Source of the DNA: JBBQSN01 sp963825505
GTDB taxonomy: Bacteria > Actinomycetota > Actinomycetes > Actinomycetales > CAWJMD01
DNA: 64,000 bases
Direction: 5' to 3'
Assembly: GCA_963825505.1 (NCBI GenBank)
Contig: CAWGTL010000010.1
Span: forward strand, 124,001-188,000
The first letter of the stretch is position 1; each line of letters begins with the position of its first letter. The notes under the pieces are model-generated. The model did no database searches. It saw only the letters and a list, made by a program, of their open reading frames with translations, and was not told where the DNA came from. A program made the translations under genes and the position numbers. Of this stretch, positions 57,848 to 64,000 are shown in pieces.

Positions 57848-60202
57848 ATGGTCGGCGACAGGGCGTTCCTCGCCGCGCGACGAGGTCACCTCGTCCCGCT
57901 CGCGGGTGTGCCTCTGGCCGCCGCCGCCCTGGTGCTCCGCGGCGCCGTGGAGGGCGAGCCGTACGCCCTGACCTCGGCCCTGGCGCTGGCAGGCTGCATC
58001 GCCGTGCTCGGTGGGGCCGCCGTGGCCGCGCTGGGCATCCGGTCCAGCGGTCTGCAGTGGTTCCGCATCCTGCTCGGGGCGGCCGCGATCGTCTTCGGCA
58101 CCGGCCAGCTGCTGGTCGCCTGGCAGGTCCAGGGCGGCCACCCGGGGTACCCGACGTGGGGCGACCTGGTCTCCGGGTTCGCGGTGGTCCCGGCCGTGCT
58201 CGGCATCGCGCTGGTCCCGCGCCGGACCCGCGAGGCCGGCCGCGCGCTGCGCCTGGTGCTCGAGGGCCTGATGATGGGCAGCGCCGCCGGGCTGCTGCTG
58301 TGGCGCACGGTGCTGATGGACGTGGTCGACACGCCCGACGTCGAGCTCAGCTCGCTCGCGATGCTCGTGCTCGAGATCGTCGTCGCCTCGATCGCCGTCA
58401 TCGCCGCCGTCCGCGAGCTCGACCGCGGGCTGGTGCTGCTGGCCGGCGGCTTCTCCCTCTACACCGTCTTCGACGTGGTCGCGGTCCACGCGGTCCTGCA
58501 GGGCCGGCCGTGGCCGTTCGTGAGCGCCCTGGCCGGCTGCGTGGTCTGGCCCTTCATCATCGCGGGTCTGAGCACGATCAGCGCCAGACCGCGCGAGATG
58601 CCCGAGCGCCGGCTCCCCGGTGCGGAGACCCGGCGGCAGGTCGTCGTGGGCGGCGCGTCCACGCTGATGCTCCTGGTGGCGCTGGTCTCGTTCGTCGACT
58701 CGCCGGGGCTCGACACCACCGGCCTGGTGCTCTCGATCGTCTTCGTCGTCGCCTTCGGCGCGTGCGAGCTCGTGCGCGCGCAGCAGAACCGTCGCCTGCT
58801 CGAGCGGCTCGCGGGACTCGCCGGTCGCGACCCGCTCACCGGCGTGCGCAACCGACGTGCGCTGTCCGAGCGCCTGGACGAGCTCGCCGGGGGGCGGCCG
58901 TCGTCGCGGTCGAGCGACAGCGGCTGGTGGTTCCTCACCCTCGACCTGGACGGGTTCAAGGACGTCAACGACATGCTCGGCCACGAGACCGGCGACCTGG
59001 TGCTCCAGCTGGTCGCCAAGGCGCTCGAGGACCACGTGGGCAACGACGGTGCCGACGTCTTCCGCCTCGGTGGCGACGAGTTCGGGGTCCTGGCCTCCGG
59101 CACCGAGACCGAGGTGCGGGAGCTGGCCGAGTCGCTGCTCGTGGCGGTCTCGCGCAGCGTGCGCGGCGCCCCGGGCGTCGCGCGCCTCGACGTCTCGGTG
59201 AGCATCGGCGCCGACCGGCTCCGGCTCGGCACCGGCACCCGCGCCACCCAGGTGGGCATCGCGGCCTCCGGACAGGCGATGCGCCAGGCCAAGCGGGACG
59301 GGCGCGGCCGCGTCGTCGTGTTCAGCGAGCCGCTCGCCGCCCGCAGCCGCCGCCGCCAGCTGATGGAGCGCCAGCTGCGCGACACCATCGCGGCAGGAGG
59401 CGTCGACGTGCACTTCCAGCCGGTCTACGACGTGTGGACGGGCTACCTCACCGGCGTCGAGGCGCTGGCCCGCTGGAACGACCCCGTCCTCGGCGACGTC
59501 AGCCCGGGCGAGTTCATCGAGGTCGCGGAGGAGTCGGGCCTCATCGGCGAGATGGGCCAGCAGATCATGCGCAAGGCGCTGCGGCTGATGGTGGGCTGCG
59601 GCGGCGTGGGCCGCGGCGTCCGGGTCGCGGTCAACGTCTCGACGATCCAGCTGCGCGACCCGTCCTTCGTCGGCTTCGTCAAGCAGGCGCTCGTGGAGGT
59701 CGGCGTCGAGCCGGCCACGCTCGTGCTCGAGGTGACCGAGTCGGTCTTCGTCCGCCCGGACGACCCGGCCGTGCAGTCGATCACGCGTCTGGCCGAGCAC
59801 GGGTGCACCGTCGCCATGGACGACTTCGGCTCGGGCTACTCCTCGCTCGGGTACCTCAGCCGGCTGCCCGTGAAGATCCTCAAGGCCGACATGTCGCTGA
59901 CGCGGCAGCTGCACGAGCCGCGGACGCTCGCGATCGGGCGGACCATCGTCCAGCTGGCGGCGGGTCTCGGCCTCGACGTCGTCTTCGAGGGCGTCGCCAC
60001 CCCGCAGCAGGAGGCCCTCGTGCGCGGCCTCGGCGCCCAGTACGTGCAGGGCTGGTTGTACGCCCGGGCGATGCCCGTCGAGGAGCTCGTCGCCGAGATG
60101 GACCGCAGCTGCGCCCCTCTGCCCGGCGGGACCACCGCGCTGCCCGCCGCTCCGCGCCCCCGGCGCCCGGCCGACGGCCAGCGCTGGGCCAGCGCCGGCT
60201 GA
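57848..60202 (+). CDS. membrane GGDEF-EAL c-di-GMP protein (sensor type 2)
   Basis: This 784-residue protein has about ten spans in residues 10-310. They differ in sequence from the sensors of the other two GGDEF-EAL proteins and lack the 'FNAGQY' stretch. Signalling motifs are 'DPLTGVRNRRALSERLDELA', 'DLDGFKDVNDMLGHETGDLV', 'RLGGDEFGVLA', 'VEALARWNDP', 'VNVSTIQL', 'EVTESVFV', 'MDDFGSGYSSLGYL', 'LKADMSL' and 'VQGWLYARAMP'. In the usual AEGVET position it has 'FEGVATPQQ', so the EAL site is slightly divergent. The ATG lies directly behind a FliA-type promoter; no strong ribosome site is seen. Confidence 0.93.
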   Translation: MVGDRAFLAARRGHLVPLAGVPLAAAALVLRGAVEGEPYALTSALALAGCIAVLGGAAVAALGIRSSGLQWFRILLGAAAIVFGTGQLLVAWQVQGGHPGYPTWGDLVSGFAVVPAVLGIALVPRRTREAGRALRLVLEGLMMGSAAGLLLWRTVLMDVVDTPDVELSSLAMLVLEIVVASIAVIAAVRELDRGLVLLAGGFSLYTVFDVVAVHAVLQGRPWPFVSALAGCVVWPFIIAGLSTISARPREMPERRLPGAETRRQVVVGGASTLMLLVALVSFVDSPGLDTTGLVLSIVFVVAFGACELVRAQQNRRLLERLAGLAGRDPLTGVRNRRALSERLDELAGGRPSSRSSDSGWWFLTLDLDGFKDVNDMLGHETGDLVLQLVAKALEDHVGNDGADVFRLGGDEFGVLASGTETEVRELAESLLVAVSRSVRGAPGVARLDVSVSIGADRLRLGTGTRATQVGIAASGQAMRQAKRDGRGRVVVFSEPLAARSRRRQLMERQLRDTIAAGGVDVHFQPVYDVWTGYLTGVEALARWNDPVLGDVSPGEFIEVAEESGLIGEMGQQIMRKALRLMVGCGGVGRGVRVAVNVSTIQLRDPSFVGFVKQALVEVGVEPATLVLEVTESVFVRPDDPAVQSITRLAEHGCTVAMDDFGSGYSSLGYLSRLPVKILKADMSLTRQLHEPRTLAIGRTIVQLAAGLGLDVVFEGVATPQQEALVRGLGAQYVQGWLYARAMPVEELVAEMDRSCAPLPGGTTALPAAPRPRRPADGQRWASAG

Positions 60203-60206
60203 GCGC

Positions 60207-61437
60207 TCACCCCAGCGGGAACCGCACCACCCGGTCGTCGCCGTCGCGCGGCGCGCGGCCCACGTTGTTGGTCAGCACCAGCAGCGACGGCTCGTCGGCG
60301 GTGAGGTCGACCAGGACGTCGCGCAGGCGGCCGAGCTCGCCGGTGGCGTAGGCCTGCGGCGCGCCGAGCACCGCGGGGCCGTCGATCAGCGGCAGGCGCC
60401 AGAGCCGTTCGCCGCGCAGCGCCGCCACGTAGACCGCGTCGGCCGTCACCGCCAGCCCGGACGGGGACGCCTCGTCGGTGCCCCAGGTGACGAGCGGGTC
60501 GACGTAGTCGGGGTCACCGCCCGCGCCCTCGACGACGGGCCACCCGTAGTTCGCCCCGGGCTCGATCAGGTTCACCTCGTCGAAGGTGTTCTGGCCGAAC
60601 TCGCTGGCGAACATCCGCCCCTGGGCGTCCCAGCCCACGCCCTGCACGTTGCGGTGCCCGGAGGACCAGACGGGCGAGCCCTCGACCGGGTTGCCCGGGG
60701 CCGGGTCGCCCTCGGGCGTCAGGCGCAGGATCTTGCCGCCGACGCTCGCGAGGTCCTGCGACAGGTCGGTGTCGCCGGCGTCTCCGGTGGTGACGTAGAG
60801 CATGTCGTCCGGCCCGAAGGCGAGCCGCCCGCCGTTGTGCCGGGTCGACGCCGGGATCGCGGTGAGCAGCGGCTCGGGCGTCCCGAGCGCGAGCGAGGAC
60901 GGCGGCGAGCCGGTGAGGAGCATCCGCACGACCTGGTTCGAGGGCGAGCCCTGGCCGCCGACGGTCTGGTACGCGTACACCCACGTGCTCCCGGCGTCCT
61001 CGCGCAGCGCCAGGCCGAGCAGCCCGCCCTCGCCGAGCGGCGTGGTGCCGGGGACCCTGCCGTCCGCCGTCGGAGGTGGCGACGGGCGAGGCCGTGCCGT
61101 CGACCGCGAGGTGCAGCACGGTCGCCTGGTCGCGCAGCGAGAGCAGCCAGCCCCGGCCGGCACCGTCCTCGGCCGGCGGGAGCGGCACCAGGCTCCACGG
61201 CAGCGGCAGGCCGGTGGTCAGCGCCTCCGGGGTACCGGGCACGCCGCTGGGCAGCGGCGTGGCGCCGGTCGTGGTGCTCGTCGAGGCGGAGGGCTGCGTC
61301 GTCGTGGCGGTGGCCGTGGGGGTCACGCCCGTCCCCACCCGGTCCGGGCCGGCCGACGTGCAGCCGGCGACCAGGCCGGCGGCCGTGCCCGCAGCGAGGA
61401 GCAGCACCGCGGCGGGTCGGACGCGGGGCGGGGGCAC
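60207..61437 (-). pseudogene. PQQ-type sugar dehydrogenase-like lipoprotein, one frameshift
   Basis: After correction this is a lipoprotein of about 409 residues. The signal ends in the lipobox 'AAGLVAGC' and a Thr/Ser linker leads to a six-bladed propeller of the soluble glucose/sorbosone dehydrogenase family. Motifs include 'RHNGGRLAFGPDDMLYVTTG', 'SSGHRNVQGVGWDAQGRMFA' and 'EVNLIEPGANYGWP', which holds typical cofactor and calcium contacts. The frame changes near 61058-61068, where one extra base separates 'LAVDGTASPVATSDGG' from 'RVPGTTPLGEGGLLGLAL'. The GTG follows CAGACT by six bases. The substrate is unknown. Confidence 0.82.
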
Positions 61438-61443
61438 CCGGCC

Positions 61444-61458
61444 AGTCTGAGGCACGAT
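61444..61458. promoter_or_regulatory. back-to-back leaderless promoters
   Basis: CAGACT on the minus strand (61449-61444) and CACGAT on the plus strand (61453-61458) each end six bases before a start codon. The two starts are 27 bases apart, so each -35 region would lie inside the other gene. Confidence 0.45.
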
Positions 61459-61464
61459 GTGCGG

Positions 61465-62430
61465 ATGACGCAGCACGTGGTGACCGTGCCGGACGCGGAC
61501 TGGGCCGAGCGGCTCGGGCCGTGGCCCGACGCGGTGGAGGCGGTGGAGTGGGACGTGCGCTCGGACCCGGCGGCTGCCCTGGGGCCGGCGCTCGACCGGC
61601 TGCTCATGGTGGTGCTGCCCTACCAGCGCCCGGCCACCGTGCTGCCCGCGCTGGCGGGCGTCCCGTCGCTGCGCCTGGTGCAGGCGCTGACCGCCGGGTA
61701 CGACGGGCTCGCCGACCAGATGCCTCCCGGTGTGCCGCTGGCCAACGCGGTCGGCGTGCACGACGCCAGCACCGCCGAGCTCGCCCTCGGGCTGACGATC
61801 GCCTCGCTGCGCGGCATCGACGCCGCGGTGCACGACCAGGAGCGAGGACGCTGGGCGCCCTCGGTGCACACCTCGCTGGCCGACCGCAGGGTGCTGGTGG
61901 TGGGCACGGGCGGCGTCGGCACGGCGATCGCTCGGCGGCTGGAGCCGTTCGAGGTGGCGATCACGCGGGTGGCGTCGTCGGCGCGGTTGGACCACCTGTC
62001 CGGCCGGTTCGGGACGGTGCACGGGGTGGACGAGCTGCCCACCCTGCTGCCGCGGCACGACGTCGTGGTCCTGGCCGTCCCGCTCACGCCGGCCACGCAG
62101 GGCCTCATGGGCCGCGAGCTGCTCGGCGCGATGCCCGACGGCGCCCTGCTGGTGAACGTGGCCCGCGGTCCCGTCGTCGACACCGGTGCGCTGCTCGCCG
62201 AGCTGCGCTCGGGCCGGCTGCGCGCCGCGCTCGACGTCGTCGACCCCGAGCCGCTGCCGGACGACCACCCGCTGTGGGGCGCCCCGAACCTGGTGCTGAC
62301 GCCCCACGTCGGCGGCGCGACCACGGCGATGGTGCCTCGGGCGCGGCGCCTGGTGCACCACCAGCTCGCGCTGCTGCTCGCCGGTGAGGACCCGGAGCAC
62401 GTGGTGCACCTGGACCGGCCGGAGGGCTGA
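61465..62430 (+). CDS. 2-hydroxyacid dehydrogenase (D-isomer specific)
   Basis: The 321-residue enzyme reduces or oxidises a 2-keto/2-hydroxy acid with NAD(P). It has the nucleotide loop 'VLVVGTGGVGTAIARRL', the catalytic Arg in 'LLVNVARGPVVDTGALL', Glu in 'LDVVDPEPLPDDHPLW' and His in 'VLTPHVGGATT'. The length fits the family. It is shorter than PGDH because it lacks a regulatory domain, so its substrate is open. The ATG has no ribosome site and follows CACGAT by six bases. The FHA-like gene begins 12 bases after its stop. Confidence 0.92.
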   Translation: MTQHVVTVPDADWAERLGPWPDAVEAVEWDVRSDPAAALGPALDRLLMVVLPYQRPATVLPALAGVPSLRLVQALTAGYDGLADQMPPGVPLANAVGVHDASTAELALGLTIASLRGIDAAVHDQERGRWAPSVHTSLADRRVLVVGTGGVGTAIARRLEPFEVAITRVASSARLDHLSGRFGTVHGVDELPTLLPRHDVVVLAVPLTPATQGLMGRELLGAMPDGALLVNVARGPVVDTGALLAELRSGRLRAALDVVDPEPLPDDHPLWGAPNLVLTPHVGGATTAMVPRARRLVHHQLALLLAGEDPEHVVHLDRPEG

Positions 62431-62436
62431 CACACT
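62431..62436 (+). promoter_or_regulatory. -10-like box before FHA-like gene
   Basis: CACACT lies six bases before the ATG at 62443, as in the glgX promoter. Confidence 0.35.
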
Positions 62437-62442
62437 CACGCC

Positions 62443-63279
62443 ATGCTGAGGGTGACGCTGCGGGGGGCGGGGGTGCCGGCCGCCGTGCTGGGCACGGGGG
62501 ACCGGCTGCTGTTCGGCCGGGCACCGGGTGAGCGCCTCGACGGGCTCGACCCCGACTCCCAGCTGAGGCTCACCACGCTCGCGCTGCCCCGCACCGCGCC
62601 GCACGTCTCGCGGGTGGTCGGCGAGGTCGTCGTGGGCGAGGAGATGGTGCGGCTGCGCTGGCACGGGTCGACCGAGGCCCAGCTGTCGAGCCTGTTCGAC
62701 GCCCCAGGCGGCGCGCGCAGGGTCGCTCTGGCGCAGGGGATGTCGGCCTTCCTCGACGAGGGCGAGAACCACCTGCTGCTGCTGCGCGGCCGGGAGACCG
62801 CGCAGGGCCGGTACACCGACCTCGTCCTGGTGGTCGTCGTCGACGACGTGGAGCAGGAGCAGGCGACCGAGCCCGGCGAGGAGCCCTCGGCCGACCTCGA
62901 CGCCGCTCCCACGGCCCCCGCCCCCCGGCTGGAACCCCGGTCGCGGGAGTGGTTCGTCGCGCTGGCGCTGGCGGAGCCGTGGCTCACGGGGGCCGACGAC
63001 TACCCCCGCCCGCCCTCGAACCGCGAGGTGTACGAACGGGTCCGACGCTGGCACGGCTACGCCTGGAACCTCGACCGCGCCCAGCGGGTCGACGACGCCA
63101 TCCGGGTCGTGGCCCGGATGGCGTTCGGGCCGCAGGACGACCCGTTCACCTCCACCGCCGGCCGGGTCCAGAACGTGCGGTTCGCGGTCGGCCGCCGCGC
63201 GGCGGAGGTGCGGCTGGTCACGGTCGACCAGCTCGAGCAGGTCGAGGCCGAGGCGGCCGCCCGTCCGGTCCGCCACTGA
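62443..63279 (+). CDS. FHA-like domain protein with C-terminal helical domain
   Basis: The first 130 residues look like a divergent FHA domain: 'VLGTGDRLLFGRAPGERLDG' gives the FGR loop and 'APHVSRVVGEVVVGEEMVRL' the SR-type loop, in beta-rich surroundings. An acidic linker follows. The last 100 residues are a helical, winged-helix-like module ('EWFVALALAEPWLTGADDYP', 'PSNREVYERVRRWHGYAWNL', 'RAQRVDDAIRVVARMAF') that I have seen attached to FHA domains in type VII-like settings. It would bind phosphothreonine if functional. Its place just before the WXG100 genes supports a part in that system. Confidence 0.72.
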   Translation: MLRVTLRGAGVPAAVLGTGDRLLFGRAPGERLDGLDPDSQLRLTTLALPRTAPHVSRVVGEVVVGEEMVRLRWHGSTEAQLSSLFDAPGGARRVALAQGMSAFLDEGENHLLLLRGRETAQGRYTDLVLVVVVDDVEQEQATEPGEEPSADLDAAPTAPAPRLEPRSREWFVALALAEPWLTGADDYPRPPSNREVYERVRRWHGYAWNLDRAQRVDDAIRVVARMAFGPQDDPFTSTAGRVQNVRFAVGRRAAEVRLVTVDQLEQVEAEAAARPVRH

Positions 63280-63295
63280 CGAGATCCGGTTCGGC

Positions 63296-63333
63296 GACAG
63301 GGAGGAACGTTCCGGCGCGCTCGCCCTGTCGCG
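63296..63333 (+). promoter_or_regulatory. shared WXG-type element, copy B
   Basis: GACAG (63296-63300) - N3 - GGAACGTTCC (63304-63313, a perfect palindrome) - N14 - GTCGCG (63328-63333). CGACAGGG and CCCTGTCG form an outer 8-bp inverted repeat. It lies 59 bases before the WXG100 ATG. Confidence 0.65.
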
Positions 63334-63392
63334 CCGCCCTCGCGCCGTGCGAGGGTCGGCGGACGCCAGCAGAGACGACACCGGGAGGGGCC

Positions 63393-63683
63393 ATGGTCGA
63401 CAGGAGCCAGTTCTACGGGATGGACACCGAGAGCTCGCGCGAGGGAGCCCGGCAGCTCGACTCCGGCGCGACCGAGGTGCAGGGCATGCTCGATCTCGCC
63501 AACCAGGCGATCCAGGCGCTGCGCAGCTCGCCGTACGGCGCTGCCGGCCCCGGCTTCGCTCAGTGGGACCAGACCTGGACCGGCGAGGTCAACCCCCAGC
63601 TGCAGCGCGCCGTCGAGAACCTGCGCAGCAACGCCTCCGAGCTGAACCGGCGCGCGCAGATGCAGGAGGAGGCCAGCGCCTGA
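63393..63683 (+). CDS. WXG100-family small protein
   Basis: The 96-residue protein has the length and two-helix layout of WXG100 proteins, which are exported as dimers by type VII secretion. Helix one runs to about residue 45, the turn lies near 'SSPYGAAGPGFAQWD', and helix two carries 'LQRAVENLRSNASELNRRAQ'. The turn lacks a strict WXG, although 'TWTGE' follows closely. GGGAGGGG is the ribosome site. A strong hairpin lies 25 bases after its stop. It follows the FHA-like gene and precedes a second WXG-type gene. Confidence 0.85.
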   Translation: MVDRSQFYGMDTESSREGARQLDSGATEVQGMLDLANQAIQALRSSPYGAAGPGFAQWDQTWTGEVNPQLQRAVENLRSNASELNRRAQMQEEASA

Positions 63684-63707
63684 CGCGCCTCCACCGCTCT
63701 CCCCTTC

Positions 63708-63735
63708 AGCCGCCGTCCCGACCGGGACGGCGGCT
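63708..63735 (+). terminator. stem-loop after WXG100 gene
   Basis: AGCCGCCGTCCC pairs perfectly with GGGACGGCGGCT around the loop GACC. The 12-bp GC-rich stem begins 25 bases after the stop codon; there is no T-run. Confidence 0.7.
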
Positions 63736-63788
63736 GCTGCTGTGCTGCAACGGTTCTTGCTCTGGCACCGGGTCGGGCGCCGATCCGG

Positions 63789-63826
63789 GACAGACCGGAA
63801 CCTTCCACCCCTCCCGCTCTGGCGCG
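63789..63826 (+). promoter_or_regulatory. shared WXG-type element, copy C
   Basis: GACAG (63789) - N3 - GGAACCTTCC (63797-63806) - N14 - GGCGCG (63821-63826). The outer inverted repeat is weaker than in copies A and B. It lies 77 bases before the partial gene at 63904. Confidence 0.55.
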
Positions 63827-63903
63827 GGACCGCCCCGACCTGTCAGCGTCTGCGGCACAGGCAGTTTCGAGGCTCGGTACGCCGGGCGAGGGGAGGTGGG
63901 ACG

Positions 63904-64000
63904 ATGAGCGGCTTCCAGGGATCCGACGTCGACGCACTCGACCAGATCGCGGGCTGGACCAAGAAGGCCGCGGACTTCGCCACGCTCGTGGCCGGCGTCC
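63904..64000 (+). CDS. WXG100-type protein, 3' end cut by window
   Basis: Only the first 32 residues are visible. They begin 'MSGFQGSDVDALDQIAGWTK', close to the start of the WXG-muramidase fusion at 46613 ('MSTETFQGADVQALRALRTT'). It may therefore be another WXG domain with a fused effector part to the right of the window. GGGGAGG at 63890-63896 is the ribosome site. It has its own copy of the shared upstream element. Confidence 0.65.
   Translation, partial: MSGFQGSDVDALDQIAGWTKKAADFATLVAGV

Noticed and set aside
1..64000. tRNA or rRNA genes
   Set aside because: I saw no tRNA-like cloverleaf or rRNA sequence while reading, but this was not a computed scan.

Overview
The window comes from a very GC-rich, flagellated actinobacterium. 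Coding is dense, codon third positions are almost all G or C, GTG starts are common, and many genes seem to start leaderless behind a TANNNT or CANNNT box placed 6 to 7 bases before the start codon. The gene content (GlgE glucan pathway, GatCAB, IscS-MnmA-LigA block, 13E12-type HNH gene, WXG100 proteins) fits a motile Propionibacteriales- or Micrococcales-like organism. The genus cannot be fixed from the sequence.

Layout. 1-708 is the end of an EamA-type permease. 828-13197 is a flagellar block: flbD-motA-motB-fliL, a strong hairpin, then fliM-fliN-fliO-fliP-fliQ-fliR-flhB-flhA, a broken flhF-like gene, a small membrane protein and csrA. 13200-21000 holds small housekeeping genes, a heavily frameshifted HNH endonuclease, a secreted beta-propeller protein, a membrane protein-lipoprotein pair and a thioredoxin-like/TPR protein. 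21000-35125 is dominated by storage glucan metabolism (glgB, maltokinase, glgE, glgP, glgX). It is interrupted by two tiny peptide genes, a GGDEF-EAL protein and a DUF5317 protein.

35159-46521 resembles the mycobacterial Rv3024c-Rv3039c neighbourhood, where methylglucose lipopolysaccharide genes lie: enoyl-CoA hydratase, methyltransferase, hexapeptide acyltransferase, GT4 glucosyltransferase, GH57 branching enzyme, etfB, etfA, iscS and mnmA. An AbiEi/DUF559 gene bracketed by 60-bp inverted repeats sits inside it. 46613-63279 carries a WXG-muramidase fusion, two more GGDEF-EAL proteins, ligA, a MetE-like protein, gatCAB, a sugar dehydrogenase-like lipoprotein, a 2-hydroxyacid dehydrogenase and an FHA-like protein. 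The right edge starts a WXG100 cluster.

How it works together. Promoters resembling the motility sigma factor (FliA) site, TCA(A/G)-N15/16-(G/T)CCGA, precede flbD, fliM and two GGDEF-EAL genes, with a weaker match before the third. This links c-di-GMP turnover to the flagellar regulon. A second repeated element, GACAG-N3-GGAANNTTCC-N14/15-G(T/G)CGCG, precedes all three WXG100-type genes, including the distant muramidase fusion, and suggests one regulon for a type VII-like secretion system.

Caution: flhF, a GNAT gene, the HNH gene, the glycosyltransferase, the GH57 gene, etfA, iscS and the sugar dehydrogenase all contain single-base frameshifts. Several are in genes expected to be needed by the cell, so sequencing or assembly errors are likely.
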